From positions 806,001 through 870,000 of the forward strand of contig CAVWLB010000008.1 of assembly GCA_963755695.1 (NCBI GenBank): a stretch of DNA of 64,000 bases. Direction: 5' to 3'. The stretch is from QHWT01 sp963755695 (GTDB lineage: Bacteria > Acidobacteriota > Vicinamibacteria > Vicinamibacterales > 2-12-FULL-66-21). A program made the translations under genes and the position numbers. Positions within the stretch are counted from its first letter, which is position 1; every line of letters begins with the position of its first letter. Positions 8,676 through 18,654 of the stretch are shown piece by piece. The notes under the pieces are model-generated. The model did no database searches, was not told the origin of the DNA, and saw only the letters and a program-made list of their open reading frames with translations.

Positions 8676-8718
8676 CAGGTTCCGGGGAACGGCCGATAAC
8701 ATCATTCCCCGGGACCTG
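8676..8718 (+). terminator. Candidate hairpin terminator
   Basis: CAGGTTCCGGGGAA (8676-8689) pairs with TTCCCCGGGACCTG (8705-8718) at 13 of 14 positions plus one G-T, with a 15-nt loop. It lies 38 nt after the stop of the preceding gene. No T-run follows. Confidence 0.5.
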
Positions 8719-8902
8719 TCACTACAAAGAACCCGTCGCCGCGGACCACGCGGTTAAGCGGCTGCGGTACTCGCTGGCCCCGGTGAGATCCGGCGGATGT
8801 TGCTTCGTTTGGAAGATCCGTTTTTCTTCGTCCTTCTCCGCCATCCCCGCGGAAATCATCTCGGTTGGAGCACGCGACCGAGGCGACGCCCGAATAGCGC
8901 GA

Positions 8903-9022
8903 CCAGTATCCGTAGAGAAAGGTGGCGAGGCCAAGGAGCATGAAGATCGCGGCCACCCCGAAGCCATACTGCCAGCCATAGACTGTGCGAGAAGGCGGCA
9001 TCCCGTCCAACCAACTGGTGAG
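8903..9022 (-). pseudogene. POT-family peptide transporter fragment
   Basis: About 40 codons in one frame read VYGWQYGFGVAAIFMLLG and then LATFLYGYW. This strongly resembles the helix of proton-dependent oligopeptide transporters that contains GWxxGFGxAxxxMxxGLxxF. Neither end of the gene is present: the frame dissolves on both sides within 150 bp. It is a small relic of a 500-residue transporter. Confidence 0.55.
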
Positions 9023-9070
9023 GTCAGCGTCACTGGCCGCAGCCGCGAAGGCGGGCCTCCATCGATGGTG

Positions 9071-9721
9071 TTACCGCGCCGCAGCCGGACGAACGGAGAT
9101 CACCTTGTTGCGCATGTCCAACGACGAGAGGTCGGTGACGTTCTCGGAAACGACCACGCATTTGCCGGCGAAGTCAGCCTGCTCACAGAGTTCCCACGAA
9201 CCGCCATGGACCTGGACGCTTTCGGCTCTGGCCCGGAAGCCGCGGAGGATCGAAGTTTCGCGATTGACTCGAAACGATTGGCCTTTGAAGTTCCGTTCGT
9301 CGTAGAGCACCAGATACGCCCCGCCCGCGCCACCGCCGGTGACCTGCTTCCATGGCCGCACCGAAGAGATGGTCTGCAACATGCTGAGCCCGCGCAGGTC
9401 TCCCCAGTCCCGGTTCACGACCTTGCAGTCGACGAAGTTGATCTCCCCACAGACCTGCCACGTTTGCCCGGGCGCCAGCTTCAGGCTGCGCGCGGTATCG
9501 TTGAAATCCACGTTCCGCAGATCGGGCTCCTCCCTCGAGAACTCGCGCCGCTCGCCCGTAAACTTCTCTTTCGAGAATAGGGTGAGACCGGCGGTTGTTT
9601 GAGGAGGAGGCGCCTGGCCGCTCGAACTGCTTTGGCGGCCACCAGCGGCACCAGTACCGCCGCTGACGGTCAGGAAGATCGCAACGCCGGCGATCAACAT
9701 CATCGAACCCCGGGCTCTCAT
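9071..9721 (-). CDS. Secreted beta/gamma-crystallin-like protein
   Basis: 216 residues, with AGGAGG 7 nt before the ATG at 9721. A signal peptide (SMMLIAGVAIFLTVSGG) is followed by a Ser/Gly/Pro linker and two crystallin units: LTLFSKEKFTGERREF (about 46) with VCGEINFVDCKVV, and YLVLYDERNFKGQSFRV (about 138) with LCEQADFAGKCVVV. Each unit has the Y/F-x-x-x-x-F/Y-x-G Greek-key signature and pairs of cysteines. Bacterial members often bind calcium outside the cell; the D/N-x-S/T-S calcium motif is partly kept (ENVTDLSSL). Confidence 0.8.
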   Translation of the reverse strand: MRARGSMMLIAGVAIFLTVSGGTGAAGGRQSSSSGQAPPPQTTAGLTLFSKEKFTGERREFSREEPDLRNVDFNDTARSLKLAPGQTWQVCGEINFVDCKVVNRDWGDLRGLSMLQTISSVRPWKQVTGGGAGGAYLVLYDERNFKGQSFRVNRETSILRGFRARAESVQVHGGSWELCEQADFAGKCVVVSENVTDLSSLDMRNKVISVRPAAAR

Positions 9722-9938
9722 TGGCTCGCCTCCTGTTTACGAATCACGCGCTGGCACGAGCCCGAGATTGTAGTCGGCCCTGCTGTATCTTGGCCATCCC
9801 ATCCCGCACGAATGCCGAAAGCTCCGGCGAGGGGGGCTGGTGGAGGCATGTAGCGCGCACCTTAGAGGCACCCGGGGGCTCGACCGCGAGTATGATGACG
9901 GCCGCCGTCGATTGGTCATGCGGTAAAGGAGCCACGCC

Positions 9939-11303
9939 ATGAATCACAGCCGGCGTCAGTTCATCGGCCGGTGCGCTTCGGTCGTGAGCGCATCGGCGGT
10001 GTCGGGCATGATTGATCGCATGCCGGCCACCGCCACACCGGACCAGCCGCTCGTCAACTGGGCCGGTAACTACCGCTACGGCACCCAACGTCTGACTGCT
10101 GCGACCTCTCTGGCACAGGTGCAGGAGTTCGTCAGACAACACGATCGCTTCAAGGTCCTCGGGACACGCCACTGCTTCAACGGCATTGCCGACAGCGCCG
10201 ACGAGTTCCTGTCGCTGCGCGACATGAAGAAGATCGTCGAACTGAATCGCGCGGCCTCGACCGTGACGGTGGAGTCGGGCATGAGCTACGGGCAGTTGTG
10301 CCCGTATCTCGATCAGCAGGGATTCGCCCTCCACAATCTGGCCTCGCTTCCGCATATTTCAATCGCCGGCGCATGCGCGACCGCAACCCACGGCTCGGGT
10401 CCGAAGAATGGAAACCTCTCCACTGCGGTATCGGCTCTCGAGATCGTGACTGCCAGCGGTGAGGTCCTCACGATTGGGAGGAAGAAGGATCCGGAAACGT
10501 TCCAGGCCGCTGTCGTGAATCTTGGTGCCATTGGCGTGGTCACCAAGGTGACGCTGGATGTTCAGCCGTCATTCACGATGCGGCAGGACGTCTATCTGGA
10601 TCTGCCAATGGCGCAGGTCAGAGATCATTTCGAAGAGATCATGTCCTCCGGCTACAGCGTGAGCCTGTTCACCGATTGGCAGAAGGAACGGATCAACGAA
10701 GTGTGGGTGAAGCGCCGAGTCGAGAAGGATGCGAACCTGATCGCCGCGAAGGATTTTTACGGTGCACGTCCGGCGACGACCAACGTCCACCCGATCGTCG
10801 AACTGTCGGCTGAAAATTGTACCGAGCAGATGGGCGTTCCCGGGCCGTGGTACGAGCGGCTGCCTCACTTCCGTATGGGCTTCACTCCCAGCAGCGGCAA
10901 GGAACTGCAGTCGGAATACTTCGTGCCCCGCGCCAACGCGGTCGACGCGATCGTCTCGGTCCAGCGGCTGCACGATCACGTAAGTCCGCACCTGATGATC
11001 ACCGAGTTGCGCACCATCGACGCCGACGAGTTGTGGATGAGCCCGTGCTACAAGCGGCCCAGCCTCGCCATTCACTTCACCTGGAAGCAGGATTGGGAGT
11101 CAGTGAGCAAGGTGCTGCCGAGGATCGAACGGGAGCTGGCGCCCTTCGAGGTGAGGCCGCACTGGGGCAAGCTTTTTACCATCCCGTCGGCACCGCTCCA
11201 GCAGCGCTACGAGATGTGCGCGGAGTTCAAACGGCTCGTCGCCCGGCACGATCCGCGTGGCAAGTTTCGTAACGAATTCTTGACGAAGAATCTGTACGGC
11301 TGA
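9939..11303 (+). CDS. FAD-linked oxidoreductase, alditol/aldonolactone oxidase type, Tat-exported
   Basis: 454 residues of the VAO/PCMH flavoprotein family. It starts with a twin-arginine leader (NHSRRQFIGRCASVVSASAV). The FAD domain shows VLGTRHCFNGIADS, where the His of the HxF motif is the likely 8-alpha-histidyl FAD site as in alditol oxidase, then ISIAGACATATHGSG. The C-terminal ALO domain ends with RPHWGKLF and RGKFRNEFL, typical of D-arabinono-lactone and alditol oxidases. It probably oxidises a sugar alcohol or aldonolactone in the periplasm with oxygen as acceptor. It converges on the GH5 gene with only 17 bp between the stops. Confidence 0.87.
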   Translation: MNHSRRQFIGRCASVVSASAVSGMIDRMPATATPDQPLVNWAGNYRYGTQRLTAATSLAQVQEFVRQHDRFKVLGTRHCFNGIADSADEFLSLRDMKKIVELNRAASTVTVESGMSYGQLCPYLDQQGFALHNLASLPHISIAGACATATHGSGPKNGNLSTAVSALEIVTASGEVLTIGRKKDPETFQAAVVNLGAIGVVTKVTLDVQPSFTMRQDVYLDLPMAQVRDHFEEIMSSGYSVSLFTDWQKERINEVWVKRRVEKDANLIAAKDFYGARPATTNVHPIVELSAENCTEQMGVPGPWYERLPHFRMGFTPSSGKELQSEYFVPRANAVDAIVSVQRLHDHVSPHLMITELRTIDADELWMSPCYKRPSLAIHFTWKQDWESVSKVLPRIERELAPFEVRPHWGKLFTIPSAPLQQRYEMCAEFKRLVARHDPRGKFRNEFLTKNLYG

Positions 11304-11320
11304 AGCGCCGTTTCACACCT

Positions 11321-12466
11321 TCATTCGCGTCCAACGCCGGCTGCCGCCGGTGCCGCTGTCAGTTTGCGAATCAGGTCGACCTCGTCCTGCTTGTAAGGCG
11401 TCCCGTCCTGTTTGAAAATTTCGTGGAACCAGATTGGCGGCTCCCGATCGACGTACGGCTTCTGCCAGGAGTCCCACGGGAGATACGTCTGGGTCTTTCC
11501 GGCAACGAACCCCCAGTTGATCGCAGCAACCTTGTATTTCTGAGCGATCGGCAACGAGCCCTGGAAGGTGCTGCCGTTGCCGCGTGCCATGTACTCCGTG
11601 CACAGAATCGGCCGATGGTAGCGCTGAAGCCACTTGATCCGCTTCTCGAACTCCGCGCCGTTATCGTAATTGTGGAACGAGATCACATCCGAGTTCTCGA
11701 GCTGGACCCGTTCCATCGGCGACAGCTTGTCGTCCGCCGACCAGTCGCCCTTCCAGACCCCTGAGGTCAGGGGCTGTTCGGCGCCCGCCTCCCGGGCCCA
11801 TGCGAACACCTGCGGCAGCAAACCCAGCACGAGCTCGACCTTGTTCTTTGGCTCCAGGCTTCCGTAGCTGTTGGTGTTCGTGTTGTCTGGCTCGTTCCAC
11901 ACATCCCAGCCGAGCACACGCGGGTCCTTTCCGAAGGCATTCACCACGCCGGTGACGTAGGTCTTCAGCCGAGGGTACTGCTTCGGGTCCTGCAGCGCCT
12001 GCGCCCCCGGGCCCTGCAGCCATCCGGAATTGTGCACGCCCGGCTTGGGCGCGTGCTGCGGTCCAAGTTTCGGATTGGGATCCCAGCATGAATCGAACAG
12101 GACGAACAGCGGCTTGATTCGGTGCCTCGCCGCAATGTCGAGAAAGCGGTCGATCCGTTCGCGATAGCCCGCTGGATTCTGCTCCCATGCCAGGTCGTGC
12201 AGGAAGACCCGCATCGTTGTCATCCCGAGGCTTTCGGCCCAGCCAAGCTCCTTGTCGATCGTCTTCGGATCGAACGTCTCGGCCTGCCACATCTCGAGCT
12301 CGTTGATCGCGTTGGCGGGAATGTAGTTGCTGCCGACCAGCCACGGTTGCTTCGCGTACCACTCGTTGGCCTTGGTCTCTGGCCAGCGCCCCGGCGGTGT
12401 CTGCGCGGATGCGAGCGTGAAGAGACTACAGACCAGGATGAAACCGGAGAGTCGCGCGTTCTTCAT
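11321..12466 (-). CDS. Secreted glycoside hydrolase, GH5-like cellulase/xylanase fold
   Basis: 381 residues with a signal peptide (KNARLSGFILVCSLFTLASA). A TIM-barrel glycosidase: GWDVWNEPDN (about residue 190) supplies the acid/base Glu after strand 4, and PILCTEYMARGN (about 288) supplies the nucleophile Glu after strand 7. An HDLAWEQNP segment sits after strand 2 and FHNYDN after strand 6. This pattern is that of clan GH-A. Relatives are often labelled 1,4-beta-xylanase or cellulase, but the substrate is not set by these motifs. The ATG at 12466 follows GGAAAGGCGGAGCA. It faces the alditol oxidase-like gene, so a role in sugar use is plausible. Confidence 0.85.
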   Translation of the reverse strand: MKNARLSGFILVCSLFTLASAQTPPGRWPETKANEWYAKQPWLVGSNYIPANAINELEMWQAETFDPKTIDKELGWAESLGMTTMRVFLHDLAWEQNPAGYRERIDRFLDIAARHRIKPLFVLFDSCWDPNPKLGPQHAPKPGVHNSGWLQGPGAQALQDPKQYPRLKTYVTGVVNAFGKDPRVLGWDVWNEPDNTNTNSYGSLEPKNKVELVLGLLPQVFAWAREAGAEQPLTSGVWKGDWSADDKLSPMERVQLENSDVISFHNYDNGAEFEKRIKWLQRYHRPILCTEYMARGNGSTFQGSLPIAQKYKVAAINWGFVAGKTQTYLPWDSWQKPYVDREPPIWFHEIFKQDGTPYKQDEVDLIRKLTAAPAAAGVGRE

Positions 12467-12724
12467 TGCTCCGCCTTTCCTTCGGCCGATGCCGCCTCGG
12501 TCCCGCAGTCTAGTCCAGTTGGCGGCAAATACGGTACCTCAGGCGAGGAATCTGCGACGACGACATCCGGGGTTGCGACGTTCTTCGGCACCTCTTAGTG
12601 CGGGCGGGGTCTAATTGGAGGAACGGGTGTCGCTGGCGAGCTCTTCAGGTACGCCAGCGGAGTATCTCGCCACCATCCGCAGGCGGCGTTAACATCGACT
12701 TGGGCTCTCACAGGCGGTCACCTG

Positions 12725-13297
12725 ATGACCTACGTCGATTCGGCAGTATTGAATCTCACCGAATGGTTGTGTCGGCGGTTCCAGACGTGGACCGGTCGAA
12801 GCAACGTGTGGCTCGCGTTCCAGCTCACCAACCTGAGCGTCGTCGTCTACTTCACGTGGGTCATCGGGTTGTACCTGCTGAGTGGCGACCTGGCGTTGCG
12901 CGTCTTCGTCGCGGTGTTCTGCGGCGGGGTTTTCTTCGTGCTCACGCGAACCATCTTCAAGACGTCGATCGAAGTCTCCGAGACCGAGGCCTATCAGCGG
13001 CTGGCCCGGGGACTGAGAAATCCACGCCGCATCCGCGACGCCCAGCTGCGGATCGCGTTCCTCACGCTATCGATCATCCTGTCGTATCCGCTCTGGCTGG
13101 CATACATCACTCTGCGCGTGCGCTTCGTTCTGCTCACCGAAACGCTCATCATCCTGACGACGATGGTGCTGTATGTGCTGGCGTGCGATCCGCTGCCGCC
13201 TTGCCGCGGTAAGCTGAGAGAGTGGCTGCACGGGTTGGTGCCGACGAAGACAGCGGCACATTCAATCGGCGCCGACCGGCCGATTCACCATGGTTGA
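12725..13297 (+). CDS. Integral membrane protein, unknown function
   Basis: 190 residues with about four hydrophobic helices arranged as two pairs (VWLAFQLTNLSVVVYFTWVI, LALRVFVAVFCGGVFFVL; later IAFLTLSIILSYPLW and LLTETLIILTTMVLY). Between the pairs lies a charged cytoplasmic loop with SETEAYQRLARGLRNPRRIR. A CDPLPPCRGKLREW segment follows the last helix. No family is recognised. No strong ribosome-binding site precedes the ATG, so the start is the first plausible one. Confidence 0.6.
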   Translation: MTYVDSAVLNLTEWLCRRFQTWTGRSNVWLAFQLTNLSVVVYFTWVIGLYLLSGDLALRVFVAVFCGGVFFVLTRTIFKTSIEVSETEAYQRLARGLRNPRRIRDAQLRIAFLTLSIILSYPLWLAYITLRVRFVLLTETLIILTTMVLYVLACDPLPPCRGKLREWLHGLVPTKTAAHSIGADRPIHHG

Positions 13298-13372
13298 CGC
13301 GCAACGGTAGCAAACGCCGCCGAAGGCGGCATGTTGTGTCCGTTTCGAAGAGGTTGAATAACCAGAGAAACG

Positions 13373-14436
13373 ATGACGTCACGTCAAATCAGCGAGCCCA
13401 TAGACCTCGAATCCAATAAAGCCGGCCCCGACGATCCGCGCTATCTCACCGCAGTCGAGAAACGTTTCAACAAGCGATTCCGCGCGCGCCCGGACTACGT
13501 ATGGGTCGTCAACTCGACCGATCAGGTCGTATCGGCAGTCGAGCGGTCGGTAAAGGAAGGCCGCCGGCTCGCCGTTACGAGTGGAGGCCATTGTCTCGAG
13601 GCCTTCGTGTCGGATCCCGATGTGCGGGTGAAACATCGATCCGGTGACGTTCGCGTGGCTGCTCAGGAACCACGGAATCTGGTGCGAGCGAAACAGCAAT
13701 GCCGATTCCGCGTTTGCCTCGCTGTGGACGCTCTTCGAGATCCACCGTAGGCAGTTCGGCGCGATCATCACTCGCGGCCTGAGTACAGGCCGGCGCCGTC
13801 GCCGAACGACAGATCGATGACTACTTGGGGGCGCTCACCGAGGGAGTGAGCGCACCGAACAGCTGCGAGTTGGCGCGGATGTCCTGGCTCGAGTTTGCTC
13901 TCAACCCCTTCCCGGATCTGTTCGCTTCACCACCGGGCGGCGCAAGCGTGAAGGTCAAGGATGCGCTACTCAAGCAACGGTTCACGGACGGCCAGATTCG
14001 CGTGGCGTACGATTACCTGACCCGCACCGACTACGACGCCATCGGTGGGATGTTGGGCATGGCGACCTACGGTGGACGAATCAATACCGTGGCGACCGAT
14101 GCGACCGCCTCGGCGCAACGTGGTTCGATTCTCGACATCGCATGCACTACTGGCTGGATCGATCCTGGGGACGAGGAGAAGAACCTGAAATGGGTACGAG
14201 CGTTCTATCGAGATCTGTTTGCAGACAGCGGCGGAGTCCCGGTGCCGGGCGAGGCATATGACGGGACATTCATCAATCATCCGGACGTCGACCTCGCCGA
14301 TCCGGCGCTGAATACCTCAGGCGTGCCCTGGCAGGCGTTTTATTACCAGGCGAACTACTCGCGTCTTCAGGAAATCAAGGCGCGGTGGGATCCGCTGAAC
14401 GTCTTTCGGCATTCGTTGTCCATTCGCGTCGAGTGA
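13373..14436 (+). pseudogene. Berberine-bridge-type FAD oxidoreductase with internal deletion
   Basis: Start and end of a BBE-like oxidase are present but the middle is lost. The N-terminus has DDPRYLTAVEKRFNKRF and RLAVTSGGHCLEAFV, the FAD pyrophosphate-loop region with the His that normally carries FAD. After SDPDVRV the protein jumps to substrate-domain sequence (VTFAWLLRNHGIW). About 130 residues of the PCMH domain, including the GGGxG loop, are missing. It resumes at ERQIDDYLGALTEG and ends with ARWDPLNVFRHSLSIRVE, a normal BBE C-terminus. One extra base before GATC near 13638 and another indel near 13795 also break the frame. Even after correction the FAD site is incomplete. Confidence 0.75.
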
Positions 14437-14489
14437 CTGGATGGAGGGCGCCCGAGCGGCGGCGCTGAAGTTGCACAGCACCAGGCGCG

Positions 14490-15765
14490 ATGGTACGCCT
14501 GCGACGACATCACAAACTCGTCTTTTCGATCCTGATCGTGTGCGGCATCATCGCCGCGCTCCTGGCGATCGCGCAGGATCAGGAGACGCTCAAGATCGAG
14601 AGTGCCTACACTGCGGAGGACCGGCGATTTCCCGCATATCTCGCGGCGCTTCTTGGCGCGGATGCCACCGGCGGGAACCAATACCAGGTCCTCACCAACG
14701 GCGACCAGATCTTCCCGGCGATGCTCGAGGCGATCGACGGCGCAAAGCGGCGGATCAGCTTCGAGACCTACATCTACGACAAGGGGTCGGTCGGCGACCA
14801 GTTCACCGCCGCTCTCGAGGCCGCGGCGCAGCGCGGCGTGCAGGTCGATCTCGTCGTCGACGCGATGGGCTCGAACAAGGTGCCGTCCGAGACGGTCAAG
14901 CGTCTGCGCGATGCCGGCGCTCAAGTCGGCCAGTTCGGCAAGCCGAACTGGTACACGCTCGAAGAACTCAACTATCGCACGCACCGCAAGATCCTCGTCG
15001 TCGACGGCGCGGATCGGGTTCACCGGCGGCGTCGGCGTCGCCGATCACTGGCTCGGCCACGCGCAGGACCAGGAACACTGGCGCGACACGATGGTGCGCA
15101 TCGACGGGCCGCTCGTGCGATTGATGGAGGGGGCGTTCTACGAGAACTTCGTCGAGACGCTCGGCCCGGCGACGGCGACGCTCGATCCGCCGGACGAATG
15201 GCAGCCCCCGACGCCTCGCGACAGCGCGTTCGTCCTGCGCAGCTCGCCGACCGGCGGCAGCAACGATCTGAAGCGGCTGTATCTGCTGGCGATTGGCGCG
15301 GCGCGGCGGACGCTCGACATCACCACGCCGTACTTCGTCACCGACGAATCGAGCGAGTGGTCGCTGAGGAGGCGGTGAAGCGCGGCGTCAAAATCCGCAT
15401 CCTGGTCGAAGGGGACTATACCGACGCGAAGCCGGTCAAGTACGCCAGCCGCAGCACCTACGAGCAGCTGCTGGCGCGGGATCGAGATCTACGAGTACCA
15501 GCCGACGATGATGCACACCAAGGCGATGGTGGTGGACGGCGTGTGGAGCATGTTCGGATCGGCGAACTTCGACAACCGATCGCTCGAGCTGAACGACGAG
15601 ATGAACGTCGCGGTCAGCGATCGCGATCTCGCGCGCGCCTGCTCCAGGACTTCGAGCAGGATCTGAAGTCCGCGCAAGCGACTCGATCTCGACAGCTGGC
15701 GGCGGCGCTCGCTGCTCGAGAAGGCGCGCGAGCACTTCTGGAGCTACTTCGGCGAAATTTTCTAG
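14490..15765 (+). CDS. Phospholipase D family cardiolipin synthase-like protein (frameshifted)
   Basis: About 424 residues after repair. An N-terminal membrane helix (LVFSILIVCGIIAALLAIA) is followed by two HKD domains: HRKILVVDG then IGFTGG, with GVADHWLGHAQDQEHWRDT, and HTKAMVVDG with FGSANFDNRSLELNDE. It joins phospholipid headgroups, most likely making cardiolipin from phosphatidylglycerol at the inner membrane. Five single-base indels (near 15010, 15365, 15482, 15625, 15670) break the frame; two are an extra base before GATC. Both active sites are intact once corrected, so I regard it as a working gene with consensus errors. The true stop is TAG at 15763. Confidence 0.82.
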
Positions 15766-15767
15766 AA

Positions 15768-15809
15768 GCCTCGCCCCTCGTCCCTCGCCGTTCGCCCCTC
15801 GCCCCTCGG
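15768..15809 (+). repeat. Low-complexity CCCCTCG repeat between genes
   Basis: The spacer between the PLD gene and gltX consists almost wholly of variants of TCGCCCCTCG (for example GTTCGCCCCTCGCCCCTCGG at its end). It is an imperfect pyrimidine-rich tandem repeat. Confidence 0.6.
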
Positions 15810-15828
15810 ATCAAGCGATAATCGTGAG

Positions 15829-17292
15829 ATGGTTCGCGTCCGCTTCGCGCCGTCTCCGACCGGCTATCTGCACGTCGGCGGCGCGCGGACGGCGCTCTTC
15901 AACTGGCTCTACGCGCGCCGGCACGGCGGCACGTTCGTGCTGCGCATCGAGGACACCGACGCCGAGCGTTCGTCCTGGGAGATGGTCGCGGGCATCGTCG
16001 ACGGCCTGCGCTGGCTCGGGCTCGACTGGGACGAAGGGCCGGACATCGGCGGGCCGCACGCGCCGTATTTCCAGTCGCAGCGTCTCGATCGATATCGCGA
16101 GAAGGCGCACGCCCTCGTGCGTAGCGGCCACGCCTATTACTGCTATTGCTCGCCTGACGATCTGCAGCGCAAGCGCGCCGACGCTGAGGGCCGCGGCGAG
16201 GCGTGGACCTACGATCGTACGTGTCTGAGGCGGCCACGCGACGAAGCTGCGCGACTCGACGCCGCGGGCGCCGCGCGGCGATCCGCTTCAAGGTGCCGCC
16301 GGGTGAAACCGCGTTCCACGATCTCGTCCACGGACCGATCGCGTTCGACAACGCGAACATCGAAGACTTCGTCATCCTGCGGTCCGACGGCCAGCCGACC
16401 TATCACCTGTCGGTCGTCGTCGACGACATCGACATGGAGATCACCCACGTCGTCCGCGGCGACGATCACATCTCGAACACGCCGAAGCAGGTGCTGCTCT
16501 ATCAGGCCTTCGGCAGCCCGACGCCGCAGTTCGCGCACGTGCCGCTGATCCTCGGTCCCGACAAGAAGCGATTGAGCAAGCGGCACGGCGCGACGTCGGT
16601 GATGGAGTATCAGCGGCTCGGGTTATCTGCCGGAAGCGATGGTGAACTTCCTGGCGCTGCTTGGCTGGTCGCCGGGCGGCGACCGCGAGCTCTTGATCAG
16701 CGCGACGAGCTCGATGTCGCTGTTCACGCTCGAAGGCATCAGCGGCGGCAACGCCGTCTTCAATCCCGAAAAGCTCGACTGGTTCAACCAGCAGCACATC
16801 GCCCGGCTGCCTGCCGCAGAACTCCTCAGACGCATCGAAGACCGTCTGCGCGAGCGCAGGCCTGTGGCGCGACAGTCTCTTGACCGGCGAAGCCGCGTGG
16901 ATCGAGAGCGTGCTCGAACTACTGAAGCCGCGGGTCAAGAAGCTCGATCAACTCGTCGACGAGCTGCGTGCCGTTCCTGGTGGACTTGCCAGGGTTCGAT
17001 CCGGCGGCGGCGGAGAAACATCTGTCTAACGCGCTGGTGCGAAAGGGGCTCGGTGTCCTCGCAGACAGGTACGAGACTCTTACTCCGTTCGATCTCGCAA
17101 CGACGGAGATGGTCCTTCGTTCAGTGGCCGGCGAAATGGGTATAAAGGCCCCACCCCTGATTCATGCGACTCGCGTTGCGGTCACCGGTCGCGCCGTCAG
17201 TGCCGGTCTCTTCGAAGTACTGGTCCTGGTTGGGCTCGACTCGTGTCGTGAAACGCCTTCGACAAGCCCGAGATTACATACCGGTGTCTTGA
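15829..17292 (+). CDS. gltX: Glutamyl-tRNA synthetase (frameshifted in this sequence)
   Basis: Charges tRNA-Glu with glutamate; essential for translation. The class I signature is at the N-terminus (RFAPSPTGYLHVGGARTALF, HVGG being the HIGH box) and the second signature is KKRLSKRHGATSVMEY. Between them are YHLSVVVDDIDM and HVVRGDDHISNTPKQ. The anticodon-binding end reads VAGEMGIKAPPLIHATR, then VVKRLRQARDYI before TGA at 17290. Corrected length is about 486 residues, normal for the family. Five single-base indels lie near 16270, 16628, 16870, 16975 and 17240. A GATAAT at 15815-15820 would place transcription start only a few bases from the ATG, so the mRNA may be nearly leaderless. Confidence 0.92.
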
Positions 17293-17516
17293 ACATTCAC
17301 ACCGCGCGAAGCGGTTTCGCCACGTAAGGCGCGGTCCACGACCCGTGGCTGGTCGGAAAGTCATTTCCGAATCGGGCTATTTCCGTTCTCGTTTTCCTCG
17401 CTCGATCTCATGCGGCGCCTGCCGGCAAGGCAAAACAACGGAAATGTACGTCACTGATTTCCTCTTTCACTACCTTTGGTAAGTTCCATCGATTCAATCA
17501 ATTAGATGCGATCTTG

Positions 17517-17532
17517 TGGCACTGCCGTTGCA
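17517..17532 (+). promoter_or_regulatory. Sigma-54-type promoter upstream of the KGG protein
   Basis: TGGCAC (17517-17522), 5 nt, TTGCA (17528-17532). Both the GG (-24) and GC (-12) elements and their spacing match the RpoN consensus. Transcription would begin near 17543, about 50 nt before the GTG of the KGG protein. No enhancer site or activator gene was identified. Confidence 0.55.
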
Positions 17533-17594
17533 GTGGCTGGGCTCGCCTGAAACGATGGTCTCAAAACCCGTGGCACCGGGAAGGGGGGCAGCAA

Positions 17595-17819
17595 GTGGCC
17601 AAGGAAGATCGTGGATTTGCATCGATGGATAGGGCCAAGCAGCGGGAGATTGCGAGCAAGGGCGGGAAAGCGGCGCACCAGAAGGGTACTGCGCACGAGT
17701 GGACGAGCGAGGAAGCGCGCGACGCCGGTCGCAAGGGCGGCATCGCCAGCCATCGCCGTCGCCGCGAGCAGTCTGGGAAGCACGCCCGGACAGGAGATGG
17801 CCGAGCGTGGGATTGGTGA
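17595..17819 (+). CDS. KGG-domain general stress protein
   Basis: 74 residues, highly charged and hydrophilic. Two KGG repeats are visible: GFASMDRAKQREIASKGGKA and WTSEEARDAGRKGGIASHRR. This is the family of YciG, GsiB and the con-10 conidiation proteins, small unstructured proteins made under starvation, osmotic or desiccation stress. The GTG at 17595 follows a GGAAGGGGGG stretch and yields the usual family N-terminus (AKEDRGFASMD). The upstream sigma-54-like element suggests regulated expression. Confidence 0.85.
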   Translation: MAKEDRGFASMDRAKQREIASKGGKAAHQKGTAHEWTSEEARDAGRKGGIASHRRRREQSGKHARTGDGRAWDW

Positions 17820-18028
17820 CGCCGAGTCGCAGCATCGATCTCGACGGACAACGAGTAGCTTCGAGGGGTTGCCAGGGCCCCTCGCCTTCCCCTAATCGAC
17901 TCTCGGGTGCGCCGCCGACATGCGTACGAGTGACGCGTGTCGGTGACGCGGTCCTGTCTCTCCTGACATCGACCCGCCGCTGGAACGAGCTGAGTCTTTC
18001 CCTCCGCTGTTAGACTAGGCGGGCCGTC

Positions 18029-18654
18029 ATGACCCCAGACGAATACGCCCGCGCGCCGGCGCGTGCTGATGCGCCGCGATCCGGTCCTTGCGCCCGTCAT
18101 CAAGAAACATCGCGAGCGGTCGTTGATCGAAGCGGCCTCCCGTGGATCCCTTCTCTGCGCTCGTCCGGGCGATCATCGGTCAGCAGCTCTCGACGAAAGC
18201 CGCCGCCACGATTCATCGACGGCTGATCGGCGTTGATGCCGGGCGGCATTGCGACGCCGCAAGCCATTGCTCGCCCTTGCCGACGCGAGCTGCGTCAGGT
18301 CGGCATGAGCCGCCAGAAGAGCGCCTACCTCCGCGATCTTGCCGCGAAGGTCGCGAGCGGCGAGCTGCCGCTCGACTCGCTCTCTGAGATGACCGACGAC
18401 GAGGTGATCGAGGCGATCACCAAGGTCAAGGGCCTCGGCCGCTGGTCGGCCGAGATGTTCCTGATGTTCCGCCTGCACCGGCCCGACGTGCTTCCCGTGG
18501 ACGATCTCGGCATCGTCAACGCCATCCAGCGCCTTTACAGGCTGCGCAAGAAGCCCAGCGCCGATCGCATCCGCAAGATCGGCGAAGCTGGCGGCCGTAT
18601 CGCACCGTCGCGTGCTGGTACCTGTGGCGAAGTCTGGAGAACACGCCTCAATGA
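18029..18654 (+). CDS. DNA-3-methyladenine glycosylase II-type enzyme (frameshifted)
   Basis: HhH-GPD superfamily base-excision glycosylase of the AlkA type, which removes alkylated purines. Visible parts are MRRDPVLAPVIKKHRERS (after frame repair), FSALVRAIIGQQLSTKAAAT, and the helix-hairpin-helix with catalytic Asp: VKGLGRWSAEMFLMFRL ... DVLPVDDLGIVNAIQRLY. The end reads ACWYLWRSLENTPQ. At least three indels interrupt it (near 18065, 18140-18290 and 18585). Its stop overlaps the next start as ATGA (18651-18654), so the two genes are probably translationally coupled. Repaired length is about 207 residues, normal for the family. Confidence 0.8.
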
